A stretch of DNA of 64,000 nucleotides, taken from Anastatus disparis. Lineage: Eukaryota > Arthropoda > Insecta > Hymenoptera > Eupelmidae. The notes beneath the pieces were generated by a model that did no database searches, was not told the origin of the DNA, and saw only the letters and a list, made by a program, of their open reading frames with translations. The translations under genes were made by a program, and so were the position numbers. Positions 24,066-36,283 of the stretch are shown here, piece after piece (positions within the stretch are counted from its first letter, which is position 1; each line of letters begins with the position of its first letter). The DNA lies in NCBI GenBank assembly GCA_017163975.1, contig JAFFSR010000249.1, forward strand, positions 4,339,001-4,403,000. The letters run 5' to 3'.

Positions 24066-24107
<42 letters not shown>
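24066..24107. repeat. (AT)n microsatellite
   Basis: Pure AT run, continuing on the other side of the solo LTR (25256-25280). Confidence 0.95.
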
Positions 24108-24110
<3 letters not shown>

Positions 24111-25255
24111 AACGGGGAATATATTTAAATCAACTAATCAAATATATTTGTGGGCTTCATATGTACATACTTCAAGTACATACGCACTTACCGTTAAATA
24201 ACCGATTTTAGATTTAGAGACGATCAGCCTCGTGCACTACTACTGATCGAATATGAATGTCTTTTTCATACAACTAAAATCAGTTAAGCAATATTTAATT
24301 CTATTGCAGAACTTCACTTAGAAGTTCTGCCTCCCGGACGTCTGGTACGACGAAACCCACGGCGTGTACCTTAAGACTCTCTTAAATATCGTAGATTAAA
24401 AGTAAGCAAGTGTATAACGTTCAATATATATAGACAACACACGATTTTAAACAGAGAGAAATAACGTTATATGGTACTCCAGAATAATTTCAATTTAACT
24501 TCAATTTATTCAAAACGATAAACAAATTTTAATACATTGAAATGAAATTATTGTACACTTTAATAATGGCAAAAATTAATAAGTTAAATAAAAAGAAAGA
24601 AAACAGAATTTAATTTAATCTAACCTATTCTACTAAGCGCAACGCACGCGACGGTCTCAATATTTACATATATCGCCTATACGCATTCGTTAATAATACA
24701 CCGTACTATAGTCTGCAGACTTACGTTTTTATATCTGTCGGAGGACACGCAATTAACTCGATGATCCTCTCCAACCAGGACGAATTGATCGAACAACGGA
24801 AGCGGCACCGAAAAAATGCGGTGCAGCTTAAGCTCTCGTAGATCTTCCTATCAGGACGATTATATCTCTCTGCAAGAGTCAGGCAAACTCACTTGATTCC
24901 TGCACAAGCCACGTACAAAGGAAACTTCTTACAAGATGTCTACCTCTCTATACAAAATTGATAAAATTCACACGACGCACGAGCTCACACAATGTATATC
25001 ATGGCTGCCGAAATCCTTCTGCTCTTCCCTGCCGTCCGTTCGCTTCTCTCTCTTGCCTAATCCTACCCGTCATGTCTTGCGCGCGCCTTCGCTAACCGTC
25101 AGCCACGCAAGACGATGAAATATCCACTCTCTGTCTCACTCTTATACCCATAAAGTAAGCATAAAAGCTTACAATAGGCTGTGCGACTCACAACGAGGAG
25201 AGAGATAGAAGTATACTGACATACAGTATATGTATAATTTGCTATCCTCGTTACA
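24108..25255. mobile_element. Solo LTR inserted in an (AT)n microsatellite
   Basis: 1148 bp with ends TGTAACGGGG and CCTCGTTACA (TG..CA with a short inverted repeat TGTAACG/CGTTACA), flanked by ATAT on both sides. It is less AT-rich than its surroundings and has no convincing ORF. It is unrelated to the LTRs at 16-637. Orientation not determined. Confidence 0.65.
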
Positions 25256-25492
25256 ATATATATATATATATATATATATGTGTGTATATATATACATATA
25301 TTTAATAATTTTGTATTTGGAATAGTAATATAATAAATGTTTTGTTAAATTGCTTTTAAAAATTATAATTTATGTATTCATAATTTTTTTCTCGTGATAT
25401 TAATCAATGAAACTCCTTTTCATCTCAAATATATATTAAATATAAGATTTTAATTTATTAATGATTTAAAAAAAACTCATCCGTTGTTTTAA

Positions 25493-25725
25493 CCCTTTCA
25501 GTCACGAATTATTTTCGCAAAAACACGTATTTTCTATCATACATTAATTTTTTAGATTCATTTACAATCATATATTCAAAATATATCATATGATACTTAT
25601 TAAATGAACACTCATTTATATAAAAATTCAAAAGTAATAAAGATTAAACTTAAAGTGCGAACTAAACAATAAAAAAAAGAAAATGAGAAAGGGTGCCACT
25701 ATAGTGGCTCCTGTGACTGAAAGGG
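25493..25725. mobile_element. piggyBac-like MITE
   Basis: TTAA at 25489-25492 and 25726-25729; TIRs CCCTTTCAGTCAC and inverse. The 5' CCC plus TTAA target is the piggyBac pattern. No ORF. Confidence 0.75.
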
Positions 25726-25734
25726 TTAAATTCG

Positions 25735-26113
25735 TTCGAGTTGTCGAAAACTTGATTATTGAGAATTTTGGTACTTACCGTAGACTTTCTCAGCCAATTT
25801 TCAACTAATTAACTTCAAAATTTCTTAGAGATCTTAAATATATATATCTTCACATAATAACAGTTCTGGAATTTTGATGAGATAAGTTGAAGTAAATGTT
25901 AAATTAAATTACTTATATAAAATTATGTATTTTTATCAATTTTTTTAACTAAACTTTAAAATTTTTTTTTTTTTTAAAAACTAAAACTGTTATTTAATGA
26001 AGATACATAAACTGAAGATCTCTGTGAATTTTGAGGTCAATTAGTTAAAAATTAGCTGAGAAAGTTTGTAGCAAGTACCAAAATTTAGAAAATCAAGTTT
26101 TCGACTACTCAAA
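25735..26113. mobile_element. Palindromic MITE
   Basis: ~80-bp imperfect inverted arms (GTCGAAAACTTGATT at the left and its inverse at the right) around an AT-rich centre. Non-coding. Confidence 0.65.
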
Positions 26114-26347
26114 AGAATTTAAAGGATCGGTTAAGATTTTTAAAAATTATTCATGGATCAAAGTTTTGTATTTAATATATATTTATGTTAATAATAATAT
26201 ATATCAACTTGTATAAATGAATACTAATAAAAGTAAGTTTTAACATAAAGCTAATTATTTAAGTTGAAATTGTATTTTGCAAAATAATATAACAATTTAT
26301 AAGTTATTAGTTATAATAATTATGTAAACTTTTTATTCATACTTTAA

Positions 26348-26809
26348 GGTGGTTCACTCGGTAAGACAGAGAAGGCTAGCTGTGAGAGAAAGAGATAGCG
26401 CTCATATGATCCAGTTGCGCATGCGCAGCAACGTAAATGTGAACGAAACATGCATCGTTTATCTAATAATTACATTTTCAAAACACTTTATCTCTTTAAT
26501 AAAACGATGAATTTACGTGAATCTTGTTGGAAAATGTTTATTATTAGTATCCTTTATATATGTTTAAATTTTCAATTGTAATTTGAATGTAGTTTATGAG
26601 ATATTGCGATTAACAGCAACGAAATGTAAAAATTCCAATATATATAAATATACTTCTAATGTAATTTGTAAAACTTTGAACATCGATTAATCAAAAACGA
26701 AACGATGAAATGTTCTGAAATTTCAATATGATATTCACATTGTCTTTATTGAGCTATACCTACAATTTCAAGAATATCTTGAAAAAACACGTTAGTCGAG
26801 TGAACCACC
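26348..26809. mobile_element. TTAA-flanked MITE
   Basis: TTAA at 26344-26347 and 26810-26813; TIRs GGTGGTTCACTCG and inverse. No ORF. Confidence 0.75.
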
Positions 26810-26813
26810 TTAA

Positions 26814-28126
26814 ATAATATTAAACATGTGATTATCATTTTTATAGTTTATTTGAAATATTATGTAAATTTTATAAGTATAAATTATTTAGATTAAAATA
26901 TAATGTAACTTCGACAATAAATCCAATCTAGTAGAATAATTGTAATTTTCAATCATTATATTCAATAAAAATTTTAGAGTGATATTACAGAATATCATTT
27001 ATTTCCCGCATTTTTAATAAATCTCTTGCAAATCATAAATAGATTTTCTTTAAAATGTTTACTTTTCCATAAGAAATTTCACTTCCATCTAGATAGATCA
27101 TAAATATGAATTCATAATTATAGACACAATCGGGAAAATTTATTCATATTTCATATGTATTCTCCTATCTTTATAATTGACTATTCAAAAAAATTTAATA
27201 TTGAGAAAATAACTTTTTAAGATTGCATTTTATAAACTGTATGTTGAAAAGATACTAAAAAGTCTATTTTTATATTATGTTATGATAATTTTTCAAATGA
27301 GGTCATTTGATATATTCTAAAAATTAATATGTTTCTCTTAATAAAAATATTATTGCTTTTATGAAATTATTAATTATTTATTATTAATACATTCAATTCT
27401 TAACAATTTTTACATAAATGACAATTTATATGAATACGAACACACGTACATATGAATATGTAATTAAAATTACATGAATGTTATTTATAAAGAATCGTTT
27501 AGAAGTAAATTTTTAAATACTGATATATTTTATGAAATTAATTTAAGTACTTTATTCTCTGAATGATACCTGAATAAAACTTTAATTGAATAAATTGTTA
27601 TACAATCATAAATATATACATTTATTTAACTGTTCATCAAATGAAATGATCATTCATTAAATATATTATTCTTACATATATATTACACGAATAATAATTA
27701 CCATGGATGATACTTATATAAAAATTTTTATTTTAATAATCATAGCGTTGAAATTTATTTTGATGAAAATGTTATTTAATTGACATTTTCAGTTGTGTTT
27801 GAATACAAATATAACTATATTTAAAAAGTTACTTGTCATCAATAAAAAAATATTTAAATTGTTTAAATAATAATTCTTCATTAATCTTAAGAATTCATTC
27901 ATAAATTATAATATTAATTATATGGAAATAAAAAAACAAATATAAAATTGAATATAATATAACCTTATTTCTGATGCATACACTTCGTAATAATTATATT
28001 TCATTAAGAATTCACATTTGATGCGAATAGAATGGTTGGGTAATTGCAAATAGTCGATATATTATTTTGAAATATTCGAATTATAAAATAACCAAAATGT
28101 TTAATTTTTATCTTATGATTGTGTAT
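26814..28126. other. AT-rich intergenic sequence
   Basis: No gene, repeat or RNA signal was recognised. Confidence 0.5.
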
Positions 28127-28130
28127 TTAA

Positions 28131-28526
28131 GGGGTGTCTTCAAACCGGCACAAAGATCTACCTTATCAATATTTGAATTATGCATTTTAATTAAAATTTA
28201 ACTATTTTTGACCAAAATTCATAGAAGAGGCACATTCTTAACATTCTAAAGAATTTATTGCAACGTTAAAAGACAGAATCAAAGTGAAAGTGAAGACAAA
28301 AACTGCATAATACGATGATTCATAACTACATTGAAAAGTTAATCGTATTAAGCAGTTTTCCTTTATTTCTACCCTTATATTGTCTTTTAACGTTGCAATA
28401 AATTCTTTGGCATGTTAAGAATGTGCCTCTTCTACGAATTTCAGTCATGAATAGTTAAATTTTTATTAAAATTCATAATTTAAATGTAGATAAGGTAGAA
28501 CCCTATGTCGGTATGAGGATTCCCCT
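28131..28526. mobile_element. TTAA-flanked palindromic MITE
   Basis: TTAA at 28127-28130 and 28527-28530; long imperfect inverted arms beginning GGGGTGTCTTC / GGGGAATCCTC. Non-coding. Confidence 0.7.
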
Positions 28527-28666
28527 TTAATTCAGTATTTAGTATGTATAAAATACATATGTGAAGATATTATAATTAGAAATAAACACGAAATCGGCTT
28601 TTAAGCATGTTTCACGTAAAAAGGTTATTTTTAATTTCATCGTTCAAATTCATAGTCATATATTAA

Positions 28667-29030
28667 GAGCAGGCCGAACTATCTGTCCTTGTCTAATAGT
28701 GTTTTTCATCATTTATATAAACACTAAAAAAGTAACAGTTTCCGCTATATACTAGTATAAAAAATAAATTTTATAATAACTAACTAATTTTATCACGTTC
28801 TTTTTGAATAACATGAGACCTACTGAAAATCTAAAATATAACCTATCTTTTTTGGTGGGTCTCTTATTATTCAAAAACTACATGATTAAATTATTTTGTT
28901 CTTATTAAAAAAATTAACCATTATACTAGTATCTAGCAGGGGCTGCCATTATTTTCGTGTTACAGCCAATAGTGTTTACATAAAATATAAAAAAACACTA
29001 TTAGACAAATACAAATAGTTCGGCCTCTTC
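28667..29030. mobile_element. TTAA-type palindromic MITE (copy 2)
   Basis: Same family as 6333-6713 (core GGCCGAACTATCTGTC), flanked by TTAA at 28663-28666 and 29031-29034. The 61-codon ORF on the minus strand is not a gene. Confidence 0.75.
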
Positions 29031-29034
29031 TTAA

Positions 29035-29896
29035 GGTCAAGAATCTAAACATGATATTACACGTTACACGTAACTTGTTACACGTTTTAAAATTTTGTTG
29101 TTCCATGTCCACTAAATTCAATATCCAAACGATACTCAAGTTCAAAATTATAAGTGATACTCACGGTCACCTATGAAGTCGAGCTTTATTTTCGACATTT
29201 GTGAATTGTGCCTTACAATTTACATAAGATTTAGGATATTTTCTACTTTTTGCTTTCTCATGGAGAAAGCACTGTATCGATAAAAAAATTTTTTTTCTAT
29301 TTTTTCATTAATTCGTACATATTTGGATTCAGGGAATCGAAAAAGTGGTTTACAGAAAATGTGTGTGTATGTGCGTGCGTGCGCGCGCGTGTGTGTGTGT
29401 ATGTGTGTATATGTGTGTATGAATTCAGTACGCCAATTAGATCTCGAAAACTATTGGATGGATTAGTTTCAAATTTTGCATACAATTTTTTTTTTGTCTA
29501 ACTCAGTGGAAAGTTATTGGAAATTAGTTTTCTTAGCCTATTTTTATTAAAGTCATTTTAAGAATTCAAAAAAATTTTCGATCTCCCATTTTTTTTGTAT
29601 TTTACGTAAACTACACGAAGCATTTGCTTGGAAATTCGTATGGAACTTATTTTTGACTGCCAAAAGAAGAAAAACTTTTGAAAACTAATTTTCGTAGCGC
29701 ACTTTTAATTTCAGAGCATTTATAAAAATTTTTTTTTAAATTCTTATTTATTTTTATTCTATTTTACGAAAACCATTCGATGGATTTGCTCCAAAATTTG
29801 TATGCAAGTTATTATACTGTTTGAAGAAAACAAGCTTTGGAAAACTAATTTTCTCAGTTCAGTATTAAGAAAATATATAGAAAATACAAAATAGCT

Positions 29897-29942
<46 letters not shown>

Positions 29943-30047
29943 CTGTTGTTTAAGTATAAGCGAAACATAGGCTTTGGATAATGTTATGACATGCAAATGA
30001 TATCGACTGAACGCTATTTATTGTTCGATTCGTTTTTCTCATTTCCT
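29035..30047. other. Non-coding stretch with GT and AT microsatellites
   Basis: Contains a GT/GC dinucleotide run at about 29360-29420 and (TA)n at about 29898-29941. No gene supported. Confidence 0.6.
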
Positions 30048-30620
30048 CTCTGGCTGATTCCGTTTCAAATCGAACAGTCAGTATACACTCAAGTCACCAA
30101 TTACTGCGCTAATGGAGTATGTTATTCTACCCTAAAAATAAGGGTATACGTATTTTTTTATTTTGCTGAAATATCAAAATTGCATCAGATATGCACTTTT
30201 GAAAATTGCATACAAAAACTAAATGTTAAAACTGAAAATGTTGGGAATAACTTTAGAGGGCTATCGTTCTACCAATTTTCAATGAATTTTGGTAAACCTT
30301 ATTTTGTTTTATTATGTTTTAAGCCCTCTTTCATTTAGTGCAAGAAATTTCAAAAAAGACTAAAAAATAACTAAGATATGTGCATTTTACCAAAAAATGC
30401 ACTCTTTATGCACATGCATTTTTCTCGAAAAACCCATTTTTTTTTGCTGAAATTTTTTGTGCTCATAGAGGACCAAATTACCTATCTAATGGTACTTGGT
30501 TGATCCCGTACTTATTTGTTTGAAGCGAGAAAAAAAATTCACAAATTTTATTGGTGAAAAATTTTTGTATATACGTTCGGAAATTTTAAGCAATGTAGAT
30601 TTAAACACTATCCTTCTTTT

Positions 30621-30709
30621 AGCATTACCCAGGAACAACGACGTGGACGTAGAAGGTTTCTGTTCCCTTCGGGGTGCTTTTTTAAAGTGAGTTCCCCTTG
30701 CCTCTCACT
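30621..30709. repeat. GC-rich motif block shared with the transposon at 52-59 kb
   Basis: Contains AGGAACAACGACGTGGACGT, then GGGGTGCTTT and a GTGAGT..CCTCTCAC tail. The same order occurs at 55402-55573. It lies between the left TIR and the 3' end of the gene in both elements. Confidence 0.75.
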
Positions 30710-30890
30710 GTTGGGATCCGTCAAAAATATAATTATAAATAATTACTTTTTTTTATTTTTGCTCTTATTATTTTTAGTTCTAAGTGTAGCCTTACGACGC
30801 TTGACTTTTTTTTCTTGTCTTTCACTTTAGTCAGTGCATGTATAGCTGTTCTGCCAACAAATATATGCGATTTTAATTCCCCAAGTTGTT

Positions 30891-32029
30891 TTAACCACAT
30901 ATGACTTTTTTGAATCCCATTATATTTAGGAACTGTACTCCATTCAATATTTTTTTCTTTTCTAAATTTTTAATCTCATTTATTGGTAATAATATGATTT
31001 TGATTGCACTGGTGCACTTTTGAACCCAATTTATAAAATCGTCAGCATTTTGTATCGATTCTTCATGAACTCTTTTTAAGTTATGTGAAGTAGCATAATG
31101 CTTTAGAAGCCCACCTATTCCATCAACGGCTCCTTTCCCATGACCAGTCGCAGAAAATAACCATTTCATTTGATAAGAAAAATGTTTGAATTCATGTAGC
31201 TGAAAACGATTTTTAAATTGGCTTGCAGCTTCATTTGATATAATAGTGACTTTAGTAACTAAATCATTTTTCATAAGATTGATAATTTTATTTATTGCTA
31301 ATAGCGCATATGCAGTATCATGCTTTGTCGTCACTAACGATCGCAAAGCTTTGCGTTATCTCTCCTTGGTAACAGACTGCAGTAAAAATACAAATTTGGT
31401 TATTTACCCAATGATTTCCCTGAACCGCTTTATTATTCATTACAGACCAATTTTCTGCAAAATAAACGTGGATAATTAACTTAGTAGGATCAGCTTTACC
31501 TTCTTCTTTTTCTTTTTTTATAGCTTCACGTTGAATATTTTTTATGTATACGTGAGTACTTGCTTTTAGTGCGCAGATTGAAAATTTTTCTTTAAAAACT
31601 GATAAGCTTACTGTTTGTTTGATAAGATTACCATTATCCCACAAAGCAAACGTAATTTCATCTTCACAATTTTCTTTCAGTTTTAACAATTTTAATGTGA
31701 TACCCTCACTACCGGGGCAGTAATTGCATTCTTGCAAGAAACACGAATCAGATGGTTCAGAACACAACATTGCGTTAGTTATTTCTGAACGAATTAAATC
31801 TAATTCAGAATTTTTATCCCCTCTAAAACGAATTAAACTTGTAAGAAACAGTTCAAAATTTTCGCAATGTACACAAAGACAAGTTTCTTTCACAGGGCTT
31901 GTTAAGACGAAACTTGGTCTTAGACTATAGAATTTCGATTTTCCTATTTGTAAGTTTGGATTTTCTTGTCTTAATTGACTATATGTTTCTTTTAAGCTTC
32001 GAGTAAGAAACCGTTTAACTTTTTTAGTT

Positions 32030-32081
<52 letters not shown>

Positions 32082-33272
32082 TTAATATATAAAGGATATT
32101 GTCCTCTATATGATTAACCTTTTTATATATAGTGAAGTCGAGGAAGTCCCCCGCCCGGCATCTGTTTAACACATTACATCAGGCTAGGACTGTCAGACCC
32201 ACCATACCGAAAACTTTGACTACCGATGGATGGTCAGCCACTTTTGTAACCAACAATCAACCAATACCCAATGAGGTCGGATTTTTTAAAGAGTCGCGAT
32301 ATAAATGGCACATACACTTATTTTCTTTCGAAAAAAAAGTTAGAGGTACCTGGCCAGGATTCGAACCCATGCCCTCCGCGTTGAAGGCAAGAGCTCTATC
32401 CATTACGCCACCGCGCTCTCAGTTTTTGTATTATTAACTTTAACAGTAACAACATCAGATTTATTTGGACTTTGTCTACTACAATTAAAATCATCATTTA
32501 AAAAATATTCCATAGCGATATTTTTTGTATTTTCATCAATAGGATGACCAGTATATGAATCTGGCTCCGAATAAACTCCTTTATTTTTCACGAGATTTCT
32601 TGATTTATTTATCATATACTCGCTTATATTCGGGAATAGTGAGCAAATTTTTATTTTGTTTAATTTTGAAGGTAGTAGAGTTAGAAGTTTTATTTTCTCC
32701 GAAACAGAAGAACATTTTTCTAAAGCCGATTAAAAATTTTCTACAAATTCGTTCCAATAGTTTTCAGTCGAACTTTTGTCCGATTCTATTGATTCAACTG
32801 AAATGCCATACGCATCTTCTAATTTACTTCTGACAGTAGCAGAAAAAGCTGAAATTAAAGATTTTTTCTTTTTAGATACGTAATTTTCTGTTAAATTTTT
32901 AGGTATTGCAGTTTTTCTTTTTAGCGGCGAGACACATTGAGGTAAAATTGTATTAATACTCTCGTTTAATTCCTGTATTCGTTCGGGTGTCTTGGGGATA
33001 AAATCATCATGTTTTCCGCTAAAAAGTTCAGTGATTTCATTTTCAGATGTAGATTCAAGATCACTCAAAATCATTTTTGATATGCGTTCATGGCAATTTT
33101 TGCATACATTAGTAGAGGGCAGTATCTTTAAATCTGGATAAAGCTGTGCCAAATTAATGGCTAAATCTTCCAACGGTCTAAAACGTAAATTTCTGCTTTT
33201 ATAAACTACCTTCTTATGCATTTGAAAAAAATCGGGACATCGAATTCTTGTAGAAGAGTGAATTTCGGACAT
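30891..33272 (-). pseudogene. Transposase-like protein of long-TIR transposon 1
   Basis: The N-terminus has a zinc-binding-type pattern (RCPDF, then VCKNCHERI), followed by a linker rich in Ser/Glu. A middle part has LCVHCENF and CNYCPGS. A C-terminal RNase-H-like region has FAENWS, IVSDD, SNEAASQFKN and GHGKGAVDGIGG. This matches a large uncharacterised animal protein family. In members I know, the first and second motifs carry Asp; here they read VYFAEN and ISNEAA, so the catalytic triad looks degraded. The gene is broken by TAA at about 32730, by a SINE at 32041-32418 with a 12-bp duplication, and by a frameshift near 31330. The transposase role is inferred from the TIR context. Confidence 0.65.
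32041..32418 (-). mobile_element. tRNA-derived SINE, family B (copy 2), in a coding region
   Basis: A poly(T) run (32041-32075, the A tail on the minus strand), a body, and a tRNA-like head with GGGTTCGAATCC. Flanked by the duplication AGTTTTTGTATT (about 32029-32040 and 32420-32431). The target reading frame continues on either side. Confidence 0.85.
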
Positions 33273-33501
33273 CGTAATTGCAGAGTTTTGTTTACTTTCT
33301 CACAAGTCCGAAAAGTACCTTTCAAACCAGACGTAAGAATAACTAGCTTGTATATAACAATTCTAATATGCTGTTTTGGTTACGCGAGGTATTTGTCCGC
33401 GAATGAGCCTCCTATTGTCTGTACATCAAAACATACATAATATAGATATACACGAATAGAATTATTATTTTCCATTTTTTAATATTTATTTTTATATTAC
33501 G

Positions 33502-33550
<49 letters not shown>

Positions 33551-34171
33551 TATTGATGATATATACATACATACAAAGGTAAACAAATAATGAGCGAAGC
33601 ATGCGACAGCGTTGGAATGAACATTGCTTAAGACTTTCGAACGTATATACAAAAATTTTTCACCAATAAAATTTGTGAATTTTTTTTCTTGCTTCAAACA
33701 AATAAGTACGGGATCAACCAAGTACCATTAGATAGGTAATTTGGTCCTCTATAAGCACAAAAAATTTCAGCAAAAAAAAAATGGGTTTTTCGAGAAAAAT
33801 GCATGTGCATAAAAAGTGCATTTTTTGGTAAAATGCACATATCTTAGTCATTTTTTAGTTTTTTTTGAAAATTTCTTGCACTGAATTAAAGAGGGCTTAA
33901 AACATAATAAAACAAAATAAGGTTTACCAAAATTCATTGAAAATTGGTAAAACGATAGCCCTCTAAAGTTATTCTCAACATTTTCAGTTTTAACATTTCG
34001 TTTTTGTATGCAATTTTCAAAAGTGCATATCTGATGCAATTTTGATACTTCAGCAAAATAAAAACATACGTATACCCTTATTTTTAGGGTAGAATAACAT
34101 ACTCCATTAGCGCAGTAATTGGTGACTTGAGTGTATACTGACTGTTCGATTTGAAATAGAATCAGCCCTCT

Positions 34172-34940
34172 GTTTTTTAAACACATTGATAATAATTTTT
34201 AGAATTTTAAACAAACTTAAAAAATTTCCATTAAGAATTTTTCTTTAACAAAAATTATGTTTTTACATTGATATCATATTTTAAAAAATAAAATCAAATT
34301 ACTTTAACTCAATGAGCTCTATGAGAAAGCGTTGCGCCAAAGCAATTGGCAGCATGTTTTCCCCAGGTTGAAAATATACTATTTAAAGTGAAATATTCTT
34401 GGAAACAAAGCTTAAGTTTTCTATTTTTTTTAATGTTCCTGGTTCTATACCATTACTTTAAGTAGTTATAGAGGCACTATGAACCGTCAAAACAAATTCC
34501 CACTCCACCACCCAAAGGTTACTGACCGGTGGGTCAATGACCTCTGAGAAGGTGAAGTAGGAGCTTGTTAGGCATGGTACCTGAACAACTGAATATTTAA
34601 AAATTTTAAATATTTTAATATGTAACATGATACTTTTTGATTATTAAAATTTATATTTAATCATAAAATATTAATTTAGAAGATTTCAATTTGCAACTAA
34701 ATACTTTTAAATACTAAAATAATACAAATTTTATATTGAATCGTGAAATATATAATTTGTAATATTACTGTGTGTATGAAGGTTGAGGAATTGGTAATGA
34801 ACGAGGTAAATAAAATACTCACGTTTTAAAGTTTAACAACATTTATTATTAATAATAAAACATTACAACGTAGCATTCATACAATTAACTAGTGTGTACA
34901 TATGATAAATAATAAATTCGTGTATAATTATAAATAAATC
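34172..34940. other. Non-coding gap between transposon 1 and the Polinton
   Basis: AT-rich, no gene. It includes a small inverted element at 34471-34584 (GAGGCACTATG...CATGGTACCTG), related in inverse orientation to 51241-51332. The Polinton terminal repeat could not be identified here. Confidence 0.45.
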
Positions 34941-35636
34941 TTATTTTCCTAAAACTAGATTATTCTTTTTTAATAATTCGATGAGATCATTTACAAAATT
35001 ATCATTAAAACTAGACATTGTGGTTTTTATATCACTAGAAGTAAAGTATACATATTGAGATTCCTGACTTTTTTCTAAGACATTTTTCATATTTGCAACC
35101 ATTTCTCGTAATATATAATCTACAGATTTTGCAACAGTATTTAAATATCTAATTCTATAATTTATACATTTTGATAAATCTTTTAAACGTTCAAACGTGA
35201 CACGTTTAAATACTAGTGACCGATTAAATCGACCATATTTTTTCGGCGGTCCACCACACTCCTTTCCTTCTGGTTGTGCGTCATTGGGTACCAATTCAAA
35301 AGCTCTCTTGTGAAAACTAATCATAAAACGGATTTTGTATCCTCAAATAGATAGCCGCTGATCCAGCATAGATTCCTCATTATAGCAAGTGAAAAAATCT
35401 TCAATTTTATCAAATTCCTGCTTCAACGCCTCCCAACAGTCTAGTGACAGAGGTAGACCTTGAAAATTGGCTCCACAGAAGCGTACCACGGGTGCAAACT
35501 CCTTTTTGCCTTCGCCGCCTATATTCTCCAGGCCTTCCTGGATAATTTTTCCAAAAGAGCTGTTCAGCCCGTAAACCATTGGCAGAACCTGCTGCCAATA
35601 ATTTTTCTTGCTATTTTGTTTTATTAAATATGCCAA
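34941..35636 (-). pseudogene. Polinton-associated hypothetical protein
   Basis: Two in-frame segments (97 and 127 codons) are separated by one TGA at 35343-35345. The first half has GANFQGLPLSLDCWEALKQ and a MLDQRLS motif; the second is helical and basic with VFKRVTFERL. I believe similar proteins occur in other Polintons but cannot assign a role. A TATATAAG box on the minus strand (about 35760-35768) with CACAGT ~32 nt downstream could be its promoter. Confidence 0.55.
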
Positions 35637-35860
35637 GTAATTACCAAATGTCTGCTTCAGGCTTCTCTTTGACCAGCCATCTTGGTTAGGTTTTCTTGCT
35701 TGTCACTGCTGTCACCGTCGATCACACACACACAACTGTGGCTAGACCAAGTGAATACTACTTCTTATATACTGTGGACATTAGTAAGGATGTCGTAAAA
35801 AAGGTGGCGTGCAACCAATCAGAGACAGTCAAGTATCAAATTACGCATGGCAAGTTTTTT

Positions 35861-36283
35861 CTATAAATTCTTTACTATAGCATCATTTTTTTGCAAATTC
35901 TGCGAGAAATTTTCCAAGAATTCCTTGAAACCCAATCCGGTAGACATATAATACAGAAACATGATACAATAATGACCACAAACATTGGAATATTCGCTTT
36001 GTAAGCGTTAATTATTCCATCTAAATTTTTTACAATTTTGCTGAATACGTCGTAAATGTTGTTGAATTTGTGGCGGCTTACCAAGACTATCAAAGTACAC
36101 ACCTGTGCCATACTTATCAACGTATATGGCAACCCAGTGCGCACCACGCTGGTTATAATTTTGCGTATTAAGCACAAGCGCACAAGGTTTCGACCACATC
36201 AGAGGAATCTGATCTGCTGGATAAACGTCTACTGCGTGAAACTTGATCCTCATCAGATATCGAACAATCTCTTTTGAATTCAT
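35861..36283 (-). pseudogene. Adenovirus-type cysteine protease (ULP1/C5 fold)
   Basis: Processes capsid proteins in Polintons and adenoviruses. The likely start is the ATG of MNSKEIVRYL (36283). Visible catalytic elements are GAHWVAIYVD (His), YFDSLG (Asp/Asn position) and NVCGHYC (Cys). A single in-frame TAA at 36008-36010 separates the His/Asp half from the Cys half. The frame then continues to TAG at 35861-35863. All catalytic residues survive; only the stop inactivates it. Confidence 0.8.

Larger units (their letters stand above)
30052..34167 (-). mobile_element. Long-TIR DNA transposon 1
   Basis: Inverted arms 30052-30626 and 33594-34167 (start GGCTGATTC, end GAATCAGCC) flank one minus-strand gene. 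Candidate 4-bp duplication CTCT at 30048-30051 and 34168-34171. The arm-encoded mirrored short ORFs (SVYTQVTNYCANGVCYS) are not genes. The right arm includes an (AT)n run near 33510-33547. The superfamily is not recognised. Confidence 0.75.

Noticed and set aside
29991..30338. 115-codon ORF as a gene (and its mirror at 33848-34186)
   Set aside because: Both lie in the long TIR arms of the transposon and mirror one another.
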